A program made the position numbers and the translations under genes. Positions 1-13,100 of a DNA stretch of 64,000 nt are shown piece after piece (within the stretch, counting starts at the first letter, position 1; every line of letters starts with the position of its first letter). The stretch is from Heterotrichella gracilis (taxonomy: Eukaryota; Sar; Xanthophyceae; Tribonematales; Xanthonemataceae), in contig JAULBX010001226.1 in NCBI GenBank assembly GCA_032358255.1, forward strand, positions 91,563-155,562, written 5' to 3'. The notes beneath the pieces are model-generated. The model was not told the origin of the DNA and ran no database searches. It saw only the letters and a list, made by a program, of their open reading frames with translations.

Positions 1-778
1 CACACACGTACACAACTGCCTCCCTATGCCCTATCGCACCCATATACTCGCTCCTCCATTAACCCGCCACCCCAACATGAGTTGAACACCTCCTGCAACA
101 AGTAATACGCGTGCATATGTATGGGGGCGTTCTATTATTTCTCCTTTCCTCTCACACGCATGCATGCATGCATTGTGTGTCATCCCAAAACGGGCTGCCA
201 GCCCGTCCGTTTAAGAGGGTTAAAAGGTGCTTGTCAGCGTTACCTAGCTCAGGGTTTGATTTTGCGCCACGTTTCTTCCGCGCGTGACCCACAGCGCCTG
301 TCATGGTGCACGGTCACTGGTTAGGGTAATACCACCATCCGCCCAGCAAGTTGGCAACCCAAGAATCACACGGAACAGGCAACCTTTTGCTGTTGTAGCC
401 ACGACGGAATTCAAATAGGCAAGGTACGTTCTGAGGGCGTGAAGTAAACCGAGGAAGAGTGTCCGAGCTAGGGGCTGAATAACAGAATAACAGAATAATG
501 ATGAAAAAGCCCGCCGCAGTCCGCAGTCCGCAGTCCGCAGCTAGGGGCTGGAGTACCTGGGGCAGCGACCCAACGGGTGTGTTTTTATTTACCCCTTGAA
601 TGCTTGACAGCGCAACCAAAACGCACTTTCTCCTTCTTATTGCAATTGCAACGCACGAACAGTCACTTTTGGCTCCAGGCATTCACAGGACCCTCCGTTG
701 TGCTTTGACCTTCACCACTTGTACACTTGGGTAGTGGGTCCATCTGTTTTCCAAACCCCGCCAAAGTTACCACCCACC
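1..778. other. Upstream spacer, no gene seen
   Basis: I see no supported coding exon here. The interval contains short CA-rich and CTGCAGT-like low-complexity stretches and would hold the promoter of the membrane-protein gene that starts near 779. Short open frames on both strands lack splice continuity and recognisable sequence. Confidence 0.5.
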
Positions 779-3120
779 ATGGCTGGTGGAGGGGTGGCGG
801 AGCCCCTTCTGGGGGCGGAGGTGGAGGAGGGTTGCGAAGGGGGCGTCTGATCCAGGCCGCCGCGTGTAGCGGCGGTACCAGCGGCTGCGGAGCACGGGGA
901 AGATGAGGTGGAGGATGGGGCACCAGACCTCCATGGCATCCTCGCTTCGGTGTTCACGCTGTTGGTGTCGCTACCCGCGCTGGGTAAGGAGTAAAGAAAC
1001 GTCTTCCTGGGAAAGTTGTGGTGGTTTTGGTAGACTTGGACTGTGGTGGTTTTGTTTTAATGAAATTGCAGGTGTGCATTGTGCTGGGCACGTTCATGTG
1101 CCATAAGGTGCATGTTATAAGGTTGTTGTGGGGTGTTGATATAGAACGGGGGTTGGTGCAATAGGTGCATTGGTTCCAAGGCCCCTTGGCAGTGTTTAGC
1201 TGCCCTTCCTATTAAGTGTGTGCCCTTCCTCTATGTGCACTTCCCCCCTTGCTTGTGCCTCTCCCTTGTGTGTACGCCTCCCCGATGTGTGATGGCCCCC
1301 CTTCCAAGACCCCTTGGATATCAACTGACCGCCGCCACCTCCACCCACCCACCTTGTGTGCCCCTGCAGTTGGCTCCTGATGCTGGCCGCTCCTGCTGGC
1401 AGGTGAGACACAGGCAGGGTTTAGGGCACCTTTAGGGTTTACCAGAGTCATGAGGCAGCCAAGCTTGTTGGACCCTAAACCCTACCGCAGTGGTCGTTGT
1501 CTCAGGTTTCAGTGTTGCAAGGAACTTGACTCTCTTTAGCCCAAATGAACTTATTACAGAATGCACACCTTGTTTTGCAATTCGTGTTACCATCACCTCA
1601 TCGATAGAACCCCGACTGTTTACCACCATGCTTATTAAATGCTGCACGTGCACACCCTTGTAGGGTTTCGCTGGAAGTCCTCGTGCGACTGCTATCATGG
1701 TCGCGAGCGGCACCAGGCGTGAAATTTCCTGGCAAACCCTAGCAGGGCTTTGATGTGAGATTGTGTGTGCACCCTTGCAGGGTTCGCTGGAATCACTGCA
1801 ACGGCAGGGGCAAAAGCATTCGCACACGACATCAGCTGGGGGATTGACCTGGCAGCGCTGACCAATGTTGCCCAATACACGTGGTGGAAGGTGGCCGAGC
1901 GCAAGTGAGTCCCTGAGTGCATCCACTATTGTTGCTCTTGCATGCAATCTGGCAATCCCAGTTGATTACAGTAAAGAAAGTATCAAGGGGGAACTCAACG
2001 TATGTGACTTTTTCTTCTCCTTATCTGGTGCTGGCATGGATTGTGACCCTAACCCTAAACCCTAAACCGTAAACACCTTTTGTGCACATGGGGAGTCACC
2101 TCCAGCGTTACCTCCCCTTGTACCTGGTGCTGGCATCCATTGTGAGGCCAATCCTAAACCCTAAACCCTGAATCCTACACCCTAAACCCCTTGCTTGTGT
2201 GCGCAGGGGGAGTCACTTTCAGCGCTACCTCCCCTTGTGCCTGGTGCTGGCATCCATCCCCCTCATCATGGCAGACCCAACACGACATGTGTTGCAAGGT
2301 GAGACGCAGGCCCTGGGGTTTAGGGTTTTAGGGTTAAATGTTTGACGTGCTGCAAGGTCAGCAGGAGGCCCCAGGGTTTAGGGAGGGGGCTCTGCGCCTG
2401 GTGTTGTGTATATGACCGTTTAGAGTTCGGATTGTCTGCAGGTTTGTTATGTGTATAAGAATATACATGGTGTGCTTGCATAATACATGAGGCTTTGTGC
2501 ATGTATTTGTTGCTATTCCCGCCTTCAGGTGGTTGTCGTGCAAATGTGAAAACCAGCCACATCGCCACATGCAGCCTTCGTTGTCTTCTGCTCTCTTCTT
2601 TCAGACGCAGAATCTTCCCCCTACTGCTGCAGATTCCGACATCTGGCCTGCCCCCTCCTCCAGCATGTACATTGGGGGTGATTGTGATCCCCAGGGCCTG
2701 AAGGGCTTCCTGTGCCTCACCTTGGTGGGGTGGCTGTTCACCATTGTGTTCACCTACACAGGGTTTGGCCTGCTGCTGACAGGTGCGACACCCTAGCTGG
2801 AAAAACGATAATAGAAACCCCTTGCTAAACATCAATGCCCCAAACAGTCATGCTCTCTCTCAAGCCTGGGATTTGAACTACCACCTTGCATCTTGCAAAA
2901 TGATCACTGGCCAAAATTTTCCTTGGGCATGGAAATGAATCTCAAGTCCACCGAAATCTTACAATCATGCAAGCCGGATTCTGCCCTCAATCGGTGTATG
3001 ATTCTGAGCTCAATGTCGGTCGCAGGTGTGGTGATTGGTGCGGGTGTGCCTGGCAAGGTGCGCAAGGCCTGGAGGGACCTGCGTCGCGCTCGCCGCCGCA
3101 GCCCACCATCCGCTGTGTAG
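779..3120 (+). CDS. Small multi-pass membrane protein, function unknown
   Basis: Phase-compatible exons are 779-983, 1781-1904, 2207-2298, 2633-2782 and 3026-3120 (TAG stop), giving about 221 residues. Three hydrophobic regions are visible: one around the exon 1/2 join (ILASVFTLLVSLPAL), one in exon 3 (LPLCLVLASIPLIM) and a long one in exons 4-5 (LVGWLFTIVFTY through VVIGAGV). The tail is very basic (VRKAWRDLRRARRR). The start is ATG 779 in a good CCACCATGG context, but an in-frame TGA at 848-850 separates it from the conserved part, and no other in-frame ATG follows in exon 1. Either the true 5' exon lies elsewhere, or this allele is broken, or the base call is wrong. Two other exon-like pieces (about 1072-1123 and 1370-1402) look hydrophobic but do not fit in phase. 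The family is not recognised. Confidence 0.6.
1647..2372 (+). repeat. Exon ghosts in introns of the membrane-protein gene
   Basis: Three decayed copies of neighbouring exon edges are visible. 1647-1705 resembles the acceptor and start of the 1781 exon (CACCCTTG-AGGGTT-CGCTGGAA). 2081-2145 resembles the start of the 2207 exon (GGGAGTCAC, CTGGTGCTGGCATCCAT), with a shorter piece at 2021-2045. 2333-2372 resembles the end and donor region of that exon at 2283-2325. Telomere-like CCCTAAA tracts lie beside them at 2043-2066, 2150-2190 and 2310-2335. Confidence 0.75.
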
Positions 3121-4561
3121 CCAAGGGGTACAAGAGTACAGCTTGGAAATGTCACGCGGAGGGCAGATCTGTCTGGGATCAGCAGGCCATGTCTGACATT
3201 CGCAAGCACAATTCCAGATGGATACATCTTCTGTACCCTTGGGTGAACGTGGACCAGGGTGATATGAAGGGGAGGGGAGGGACCCACATGGGAGGGTTTC
3301 AGCGGGCAGCCGGTGCACCAGCCCTTGTCGAGGCATGCGCGTGCACATGACGCGAAGGCGCCAAATCCAGGCTCCCCTGGCAGCGCCTCTGCTGATCCGC
3401 CACGCAGCATGCTCTCGATCATCGACTGGTGCATGCGGTCTGCCGGGAAACCGCCCAACTTTTTGTACCATAGCATGTAGCAAGTATGCGTGTTTGAAAA
3501 TCGTCAAGTCATAGAGTCTGCAATCTAATGCAAGTTTGTAGGTTTGTGTGCATTGGCCACCTTATGGAGGCTTGTTGCAGTTGCTGACATTCTGTGTCTG
3601 TGTGTAGATTGTGGCACCCTTTCTGGGTGAATTATGGCTGCGCCTTATCAATTACAACGCCTTGTGAATCATTCACGTTAATGTGCACACTTGCCAGGTG
3701 GCTCATATGAAATTATGGAGCAACCAAGATTATTCACCCGCCTAGACCTGTACTTTATTAATTAATCCGTGAAGTTGGGGATCAGGCATGCAATGCCTTG
3801 CGCAATTAATGAAAAGGTTAGACTCAGTGTTTGTAAGCACTGTCAGTATTATGGCATTGTTGAAGTCTCGCTAGTTACTAGTTGGGCTTCCATTGTAAGG
3901 CCTTTTGCAACCTTTATGGATACTTCCTCTGAGGTGGATCGAAGCAGCTAAGCCGTCCCAATTGTACTAGAAGTCTCCAGCTCCGATGGGCATTTTGCAG
4001 ACAATATATTTGGTGACTCACATGGGTGAAAGAAGAAGAAAGAAAGAAAGGGAACGCAGAGGCGTAGTTAGGGGGCCACTGGGTGCGAGACCCATGTGGT
4101 CCCGCATAACCCTCAGTACCCCGCCGCTTTGAAAGGCTTTGGTCAATGCAATGTACCACTGCAAAACTGGCCCATCCGAATGCTGTGGTTGAAACCACAG
4201 CAACCAAGCATGCCAGTGCCATAAAAGAGCCAATTGGATACAAGTATAATCTCAACGGGAGGTGTAATCTCGACGGGCCCTGGGATCCAACAAGGCAGTT
4301 GTGGGGAGGCCTTCATGTAACATGTTGTGAAATTTTAGGGTTTATTAAAGAGACCTATCCATACACATTCTGCCAAAGCTATGCTGCTTTCAGTGGAACC
4401 CATGCCAATCATCCAGCCTCCTTGCATGGGCGGCAGCACAAGCGGTACCTTTGGGGCCCCTTGCACCGTACAAACCCTAAACACAAGCTTGCTACTTCTC
4501 CATCTCAATCATCTGTTGCTGCCCTCGAATCTCACACCACCACGCTTCCAAACCTCCAACG
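3121..4561. other. Spacer between convergent genes; dispersed repeat copy at 4030-4100
   Basis: This lies between the stops of the upstream + gene and the downstream - gene, so it holds two 3' untranslated regions. No coding exon is supported. At 4030-4100 a purine-rich run (GAAGAAAGAAAG) is followed by GGCGTAGTTAGGGGGCCACT and GGTGCGAGAC. Related pieces occur at 19236-19316 and 63761-63830, so this is probably a copy of a short dispersed repeat. Confidence 0.5.
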
Positions 4562-7500
4562 CTATTGCCCCCCCGCCTTTGGAGTTTTCTTCTCCCCTTG
4601 CAGGGTCGGCTGCGTGGGCGGCGTGATCGGCCTCCCCTTGCCACCCTTCTCCGCCTTCTCCGCCTTCTCAACCCCCTGGAACACCTCGCTGTGCATCAAA
4701 ATGTTCTCCCATTTGTCCGGCACCTTCACCGAGCCATCTGTCTCCAGGTAGTGGGGCGCAGCCGGCAACCCTAGGGTTCTCCACGTCGACCCCGCACGCT
4801 CAGCTTCCAGTAGCGCCTACAGGCAAGCCAGCAGGACCCTTAGCAAACCGTACATTATGAAAATGTGACTCGTAGAATTTTACACAATGCCTACGAGCGC
4901 TCAGCTACAAGTAACTTCTGTAGAGAGTCCATGCAACGCCAAGGTGAGGGTGACATGGATTCCCCAATACAGGCAGATCAGCATGCCTTCACTATCCACA
5001 TGCCTTGCATAAGCCAGCCCAGCTTGTCCCCCTCCTTTGCGCGAGCTATGTGGCAACTATGCACTGATAATTGATAAGCTATGTTAGGAGTTGCATCACT
5101 ACTTCATCATTACAGTGAGGCGCACCCCAGCACATGCAATGACACCCGTCCAGACTGGAATTGCGGACATCCTCATTCTTGCTTTCAAATATAAGACCAA
5201 GTGCATTCTTCTACTCACCGCCTTGTCGCTGCCTGCCCCAGATGCTCCCTTGCTAGGGTCAGGGGCAGCGCTGAAATCGACTGAACGGGAGGGGTCCGTT
5301 GGGTACAGCCGCTGGCAGGTGGTCATCAGCCGCTTGATGGCCTGTACACACAGGGAAGAGCTTGGAGTTCACAATAAATAATGTCGTTAGAATTCCATGA
5401 GTTCCAGCTACTGGCAGTATTAAATTGGATATGCACACTGGGAGTTAAGTGCAGGTCCAACAACAACAACCGTCCAGACATGGTGATAGGTGGACATACT
5501 GATGGGCAGATGGATTAGAAAGGCAGGTAAGTGGGTCCTGTTCACTGTCCATGAAACCTCGTACCCTCCACCGTCCATCCACAAGACCCTCCCCCAGCCT
5601 CACCTGCAGGTACTTCCGTGTTGCCTCATCTGTCATGATGTGTGATGTGCCCTTCACATTCATCGAGTGACTGATCTTCTCACGCGCCGAGCGGTCGTGG
5701 ATGCCGATGGAGGTCACGCCGATGGGCCAGGGGGCGGTGCCTGCAGGTGGGTGGTACATGCAGCATTGACAAGAGTGCAAGGGGTGAAATGAGGGGATTT
5801 ATGCCAATGGAAGCAACTTCCATGGGCCAGGAGAAGGTGCCTCTGGTTGGGAGTGACCGGCATTGATAAGTAGACAAGGGGCATGATGCAACCTCATTTA
5901 ATTGGAATGGAATTTTAAATTTAAATAAAGAAACACTTTTATTGATAGTTTGTTAAAAGGACAACTGGTGTACTATTGCCCTCACCGATGCTCATCTTCA
6001 TGTACACATCCGATGCCTGCAGGTAGTTCCTGTCCCTGATGGCCCCCACCATCAGCCACAGACCAGCCTTCACCTCGTCGCTCAGCGCGCGCTGCTGCAG
6101 CATGCGGAATAGCGGCTGGAAGAACGTCATGGTCTGCTCAAACAGCAGCTTGGCTTGCTGACCTGCGCAAGAGAGCCAGTGAGTTATGCACAAATCCTGT
6201 TAACCTGGGAGGCGCGCTGCACATCTGCCAGGAAATTATGGTGGTCCTAAAAGCTAAACCCTTGCTAGCTTGCGCTGCTGCAGCATGCCGAAAGCCTGTC
6301 CCAAACCCCACCTATGATTATCACCTGGCCCCAAGGCCGCCTGGCCCCCAGCTGTCGTGCCTCCAGATGTTGGCGCCTGAGGACTCACACCACATGCAGA
6401 AGGTAACTACTAACCCCAATCCAAACGCAAGCCTAAGAGCTTGCAGGTTCTGATTATGGTTATGGTCATACCTGGCCCCGAGGCGGCTATCTCCGGCTGT
6501 CGCGCGTCCAGATCGTGCCGCCAGTCCTCGCACCATGTGCGCAGGTACATGAGGATGCGCTCCACAACTAACACACATTGTTCACCAGCACCCCTGGTCT
6601 GCAGGGAACACCACATCCCAACGGAGTTTCAAGGGGTTTCAATCGTTCCCACCTGGCCCCGAGGCGGCTATCTCCGGCTGTCGCGCGTCCAGGTCGTGCC
6701 GCCAGTCCTCGCACCAGGTGCGCAGGTACATGAGGATGCGCTCCTCCACAGGCAGGTCCTGCATGCCCTGGCGCAGCTTCACGGCATCCGCGGCGCGCTG
6801 GAAGGTGGCCATCAGGTCCTGCATGCATTAAGGGTTTGGTTTAGGGTTTTGGAACTAGGGTGCTGGCCCAGCTTCACGGCATCAGCGGCGCGCTGGAAGG
6901 TGGCCATCAGGTCCTGCATCCGGGCAGGGTTTGGTTTAGGGACGAAGTTAGGTGGTCACGAACCCCGCATGCAATGTACATTAGGGTTTCAGGGCAGCAC
7001 GGTGAGTTGCACCGGCTCATTATAGGAATATTTTGTATGCAACCCCACCCCACCCCACACCTGGTGCTTGTACCTAATTAAACTATGCCCCCATGTACAT
7101 AACTACATAAGACCCCACCTGGTGTGCTAGGTCCTCGGCAGCCTCTACGCGGTATAGATTAGGGTTTGCAAAAGGGTACAGGTATGCTGTTGGGTTAGGG
7201 TTTTGGGTTAAGGTTTCTGGTTTGTGTAGGGCTGTTGTCCCCACCACCACACACTTGGTGCGCTTGGTCCTCAGCAGCCTCCTCGCTTTTTGGCTGCTCC
7301 TTCACCACCGCGGGCGAGGGAGGCGCCTTGGCCCGCGCGCGCTGCTCCTTCTGGATGGCCAGCAGCGTGTTGTCCTGCTGGCCCCCACCCGCGCTGTCAT
7401 CAGCCAGCGTGAGGGCGGCGGACGCAGTGCGTAGCCTCATGACCCGGGCGGCGTCATCCTGCGTGGGGCGGGTGGGTAAGTGCTTTGGGTGTGTGGGTGT

Positions 7501-8865
7501 CGTGCCGAGACGCATGTGTGCGTGCTGTGGTCTCGTGTAAAGGCGATGATTAATTAGGGTATTAATAAGAATGTTAACAAGGAAAGGAATGCACCCAGGC
7601 ATGGCAGCGATGACATGGGGGGTATTTATGATAACTTGCGTATTGTCTCGTGGTCTAGGGTGTATGGTTGCATGAAGCTTTGCGGTGCACTACTGCTGGT
7701 TTAGGGTCAGCGGCAGGGTTTTCCACGCACCTCCCCAAACAGCGTCGCTGGCTGCTGCAGCAGCCTCAGCCGCCGGATGACCTCCTCTCGCGATAGGCTG
7801 TCACGGGGGGATTCAGGTACCTGCAGGTAGGGACAGCATTTCATTCAAGAACCACTTCTCTAGGGGAGGGAACAGAATGTGCACACAACCCCTAAACCAG
7901 CGTGGTGACCTGCGAGTGGATATACGTAAACACACCGTGATCAGCAATTTCTATACCCTTTGTGCTTACTCATAATTTGCGGTGTAGGTAACATGTGCGC
8001 CTAGGTGGCATGCATCCGCCAACAGTGGCCACATGCCCGTGCAGTCCTGTCTCTCATTTCGCTGGCAAGCGCCAGACCACCATACAAACCCTAAGGGTGA
8101 GTTACCTGCTGCTCGTCCTCCCCCTTTCGCCTCCTTGCTGAGGCATCCTGGTCGGTCACGACCTTCCGCCGCAGCTCCTGTGGAGGGTGCGCACACGGCG
8201 TCAGGGTGCACATAGGTTTTAGTGTAGGGTTTGTGCTGTGGTTCAGGTGTTGGGTTTTTCGCCTGGCCTTAGGCATCGTACGTATGGTTTGTGCTTGGTA
8301 GGGCGCATATGGAGGGCAACTTGCTCATCTGGCTGTCCTGTTGATATTCATAGTTGCAAAACTACGCAACTTGCACCGATGCTTGTGCTCCTGCTCTGAC
8401 AAATACTCCACCCTCGAGCCCACCTCGCCCGACCTTTGAAGTATGTGTAAGGTCTGAGAGCGGGTCCGAGATCAGAGATCAATTGAGGTGTCCCCTACAA
8501 GACCCCTACTGTCTCGCCAACAAGCATACCTTTAACAGTGCTTCCTATATGCATGCATATGCGCCTTTAAACAGTTCTGCCTCCTCCTCCCCTCTCAAAT
8601 GCTCAAGCATTTCAAAACGCGGTTTCTCAGATGACCACTGTCCTGTCACACGCATGCCTACGAACCAACTTGTTTCCTCTGTGCATGCCCACTGTTTCCT
8701 ATACGCGTGCATATGCACCTTTTGCTTATTCTCCTCCTCCTCCTCCTCACGCAGCTTCTTGAGTCTCGAGTCGACGATCTCGGAGCGCTTGACGTACTTC
8801 TTGCCGCCAAACTCCTCCGCTGCTGTCTTGCGTTTCTTCTCAAGCAACGCCTTCAAGCCATCCAT
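4562..8865 (-). CDS. PRP18: Pre-mRNA-splicing factor PRP18
   Basis: Nine GT-AG exons join in phase: 8719-8865, 8106-8177, 7731-7820, 7255-7458, 6653-6818, 5986-6162, 5604-5740, 5219-5341 and 4562-4816, giving 456 residues. PRP18 is a U5-associated factor acting in the second catalytic step of splicing in the nucleus. The N-terminus (MDGLKALLEKKR, FGGKKYVKRSE) is the usual PRP18 opening. The SFM-like motif REEVIRRLRLLQQPATLFGE is in exon 3. The conserved C-terminal helical domain carries APWPIGVTSIGIHDRSAREK, DEATRKYLQ and the PTDPSRSVDF motif. After that is an extension with KVPDKWENIL and a Lys/Glu-rich end, longer than the animal protein and, from memory, like plant-lineage forms. The start is the ATG before the KALLEKK helix. 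The join from 7255 to 6818 is in phase but spans a ghost-rich intron. Confidence 0.93.
6321..6575 (-). repeat. Two ghosts of PRP18 exon 5 (3' half plus donor)
   Basis: 6470-6575 is nearly identical to 6650-6746, including the donor-side CCTGGCCCCGAGGCGGCTAT and the TACATGAGGATGCGCTCC block. It breaks off where the real exon continues. 6321-6405 is an older, more diverged copy of the same segment. Both lie in the intron downstream of the real exon. Confidence 0.85.
6861..7152 (-). repeat. Ghosts of PRP18 exon 5 start and exon 4 end
   Basis: 6861-6920 repeats the 60 bp at 6766-6825, the start of exon 5, with only a few differences (CAGCTTCACGGCATC, GCGCGCTGGAAGGTGGCC). 7117-7152 repeats the 3' end and donor of exon 4 at 7249-7285 (TTGGTCCTC-GCAGCCTC). 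Both sit in the intron between these two exons, each on the side of the exon it resembles. TTTAGGG motifs lie next to them. Confidence 0.85.
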
Positions 8866-10195
8866 CCCGGGCTTGCAACGGGTCGTGCCCACTATCGTAC
8901 ACTGAATAGAGTGAATAGATCCTAGTTGTGGCGGGCGGTTTCAGGGGCGGTGTGTGGTTTGGTGGGTGTTGTTAACCACACACCTGACGAGTACACGGCA
9001 TACAAGGTGCCAGCAAAGCAGATGCAACCAATTGCAGCGACCACAGCCGTTTGCCTGCCCAAGTGCTTTCCTCCCGGTTGGAATATGAGCGGCATTACGA
9101 ACAGAAGTGCGTAGGTAACACGTCAAAGCAGACGGCTGGCTGTTGCGCAGCAAAGAATGGGTGGCGAGGCTAGGAACTGCAGTCTTGTATTGGGACCACC
9201 ACCCCTCGCCCACATGTTAAGTTTCCAAGACATGGGTTATATCCTCACATACACCTCGCCCTACTGCACTGATAGATTGTCGTCGCAGGCTTAGTACAGG
9301 AGCAAAACCAACCACCGCATAGAAGAACATCTGGCGTGGAGTCTGCCACACAGGTACGTGGAAAGAGGGAAAGACGGCATGGCTGTGGCCGAATATTCGA
9401 CCGTGCGCACTCCTATCTCTTGGACAGTAAGGCTGCACGTAGCCTCGTTGATTGCAGCGCCTAATCCAACCGCTTCTCGAGTCAGCTTTCACTTGCTGGA
9501 GCTGCCAGTTTGCTCGTGGTGCTTTGGTGCTTATGCATGCGTCATATGCATGCATAGTGGGACCAGAAATCTGCAGATGGGCAGCCTCCAGACTTGACCA
9601 CCAGCTTTGACCACCGTTGTCAACTGGAAACGGCTTAAAATGTTGCAAAGCAGTCTCCACTTGATACTCCCCCCGTAGTTCAACTGCTGATGCTGAACAA
9701 GTATCAAAGGTTGTTCAAAGGTGGCGAAGCCAAGTCACAGTGATGCACTGAACTCACGGGAGAAGTGGTGCTGGCTAACTCTTAAGCTAACGCAACGTGG
9801 TTATCATCCAGGTTGTATCTGCAAGTCATGAACCATTTAGTTGCACTGGTCTGTGCAGGGCTGACCACAGAGAGATCGCGCCACGCCTCAGCCGCAGCCT
9901 ACAAGTAGCCCACAGCAGCAGCAGCATCCACCTAACACAGCACACAGCAGCTGCAGTTACGTTACACAGCAAAACAGCATCCACCACCCAGAGCGCATAC
10001 AGCAACAAGGCATCCAGGACACAGCACGAAGCGCCTTGCGGGGTCCCCACAGCCATCAAAACCCTACACACCTCTCCACCGACCCACCCACATGCCAGCC
10101 AAACCACCCAACTCCCCAGCAACATAAGCCCCACACTACGCTCAGGATCCTGCACCAGCCGTCAAACCACTGCCCTGCGCAGGCCTGCAGCCTCG
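8866..10195. other. Divergent intergenic region, probably two promoters
   Basis: This 1.3-kb spacer separates the start of PRP18 (-) from the start of the RCC1-repeat gene (+), so both promoters should lie here. I see no clear TATA element that I would defend. An open frame in phase with RCC1 exon 1 runs from ATG 9797 and is rich in Ser, Thr and His. It could be an N-terminal extension or just 5' leader. The part from about 9900 to 10190 has CAGCA/ACACAGCA-type repeats. Confidence 0.5.
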
Positions 10196-13100
10196 ATGAC
10201 ACGCGCACAGACACACTCGGAGTCGGTGCGGTCTGTGGCATCAAGCGTGGGGGCGCTGTGCGATGGCCTGCCTCGCTACGCCACCGAACCGCCCGTGGAG
10301 GCGGTGGTGTTTGCATGGGGGGTTGGGGACGACGGCCAGCTGGTGAGTGGTTGGGATGGTGATTTTGGGCAGGGTTTATGTTGGACTTTAGGGGTCACTG
10401 GCAGGTTTTTGCCTGGGGCGTGGGGCAAGGCTAGTTGGTTGTGGGTCTGGGCAGGGTGTAGGTGTTTGCTTGGTGTGTTTGCAGGGCCGTGCCCTTAAGG
10501 TTGGATACCTACGTGACGCCACCACCAGTTCCCATGTACACCCTCTTGCAGGGTTTGGATGTGGATGCCTACGTGACGCTACCGGGCATTCGCATTATAT
10601 CCCCCAACCCTAAACTGCAAACGATAAACCCTAAACCCTCCTGCAGGGTTTGGATATTGATGACTACGTGACCGCACCCAAGGTGGTGGAGGCCCTACTG
10701 GGCATCCGCATGCGTGGGAAGGAGTTTAGGAGCGAGCCCCTGGTAGGGTTTTGCAACGCTGGACCCTAAACCCTAACTACCAAATGCGCTAGAGGGTCAT
10801 GCAAGGGAAGGTTTTCAGGAGCGAAACCCTGGTAGGGTTTTCAAACGCCAAACGGTCATCCCAAGCCCCCATTGAGGGTTCCTGGGTGGTGACGCCGGTG
10901 TCCTGGTCCATGTACTTGAATACAATGAATTTGTTCTACTGATAGTTCATTCATCATCATCACCACAATTAGGGTTCTTGCATGGTGCAGCAGGACGCAT
11001 ATACACAAGGGCAATAAGACAATACCATGTCCTATCTTTTCCTTATTACCTTTGGTTTACCTTGCAGTGTTGACGACGCCTGTGCTGCGATGCATCCCCT
11101 TTTGTATCCCTTTCCCTTGCCACTCCCTGATAACACACCCTACTGTGTGGCCGCCCATCATCATGAACCCCAAATAATAAACCCTAAAATACCTGCTACC
11201 TAACACTATCATCCCGTCCCTGCTCCACCTCTTGCAGGTGGCAGGCAGCCGCAACACCCTGGCGATAGATGCAGATGGACAGGTGGGATGCCCTAAACCC
11301 TTAACCTCAAACCTTGAAACCCAAAGCCCATTTATGTCTGAGCACAACTGATCCAGCTCTTATTCCAGCCTGCTCGCTGTGAATTCCACCCTTCAGTCTT
11401 TGGTCTGCTGGGTGGGGTCTTGATGTTACTGATCTTGATATTACTGATCACGGCTGATTGCAGGATCGCATGCATGACTGATGTAGCTCCCATCCCCCAT
11501 TTCAGCCTGATCACTTGGAATTTCTTCCGTGCAGTTGTGGTCCTGGGGATGGAATGCGCGCGGGACTTTGGGACACGGTCACAGGTGGGGATATTGTTGT
11601 TGAAAATTTGAAAAGTAATTGTTGCTTTGCAGATGGGGTTACCCTGTATTTCATTCACAGTGAAGGAGGATTCTACCCCTCATGCTTCGACGGATCTGGG
11701 TCCCTTTCACTTGGATGAAACAAGTTCACCCATCCAGGAAATCCAAAACCCCAAAGCTGACCCTGAAAACCCTCGTCATGCAGGTCCACCGAGCGCAAAC
11801 CCCGCAGGGTGGCCTCCCTTAAGGGGGTGAGGATAGTGCAGTGCGCGCTGGGGGGGTGGCACTCGCTGGCAGTCAGCGACAGGGGGCAGGCATACGCCTG
11901 GGGGGGAAATGAGTATGGGCAGTGCGGGGTCAAATTTGACCAGCGCGACATCACATTGCCCACCCCCATCCTGCCGGGGCTAAAAGTGCTGCAGGTGGCC
12001 ACAGGGGGGATGCACTCGCTGGCGCTCATTGAAACTGGGGAGGTAAGGCCTTGCAGCACAAGTGCTCAGTCTGGGGGTGCAAAATAACATAGGAAAACGC
12101 GAAGTTGGGACTGGAAAGGCAAAGGAAATGAAAAGGAAATTCGTGACAGGATATATTGGTTTCGAGGGGTAGAAACCATTGGGCAAGCCATGGGGCAATT
12201 CCAGCACGACCATTGAGCTGCGCCTAGCAGTGCTTGCCACTGATAGTAGTATTCACCTTGCAAAAAAGTACTGCAGTACTTTGAATGGCCAGATTCTCCT
12301 CCCTTCAGGTGTGTCAATGGGGCCAGCATGACTATTGAGCAGCGGCCCCGCAATCATGGTATCAATACCATGATATGTAGTGCTGATAAATATAAGAAGA
12401 CGGATTTAAGTGAAATGCTTATGTTGTTTCCCGCCCTCCTCACAGGTATGGCAGTGGGGGGAGCCCTGGGGCGACTTCAGCATGACCATTGAGCAGCGGC
12501 CCCGCAAGGTGCAGGGGGCTAACGACATCGCAAAGATAACCTGCGGGGCGTTCCACAATCTGGCACTCAACTGGTGCGTGGCAAGGCAAAACCCTGCTTT
12601 AAACCTCAGCCCTAGGCTGGTGCTTGTCAGGTGGAATCGTGTGCACACCCTACTTTAAGGTTACATCGCCAAGATAACCTGCGGGGCGTCCCACAACCTG
12701 GCACTGGTGAGTGGCAGGACAACAGTGCTGCCCTAATTGCTAAACCATACACTGGCGTATGGTAGCCCAAACCCTGTGCACACTCTACTTCATGTTGCCA
12801 TCGCCAAGATAAGCTGCTTTGCAAACATGAACCATGCACCTCAATTGGAGAAAAACCCTAGCCCTAACATCTGAATCCTTACGGCGTTGAACTGAACTGG
12901 TGCTTGGCGGGGCATAGTTGTGTACACCTGGACAAGGGAACTAACAATCTGTTTAGGGTTTAGGGTTTAGGGTTAGTTGTGTACACCTGGACAAGGGAGC
13001 TAACAATCAAGGTTGTTGGTAGTTTAGGGCGGTGTTTGCACGCTAAGAAGCAAGAATCCAATTTTAATGGAAACTACGTCCCCCTGTTTCACAATCAAAT

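Noticed and set aside
1072-1402. Extra hydrophobic exons (VCIVLGTFMCHK and WLLMLAAPAG) in the first gene
   Set aside because: Neither joins in phase with exon 1 or the 1781 exon. They may be ghosts or belong to a model I could not resolve.
4146-4751. Long plus-strand open frame over the PRP18 last exon
   Set aside because: It is the reverse-strand shadow of a high-GC3 exon and has no continuity with other exons.
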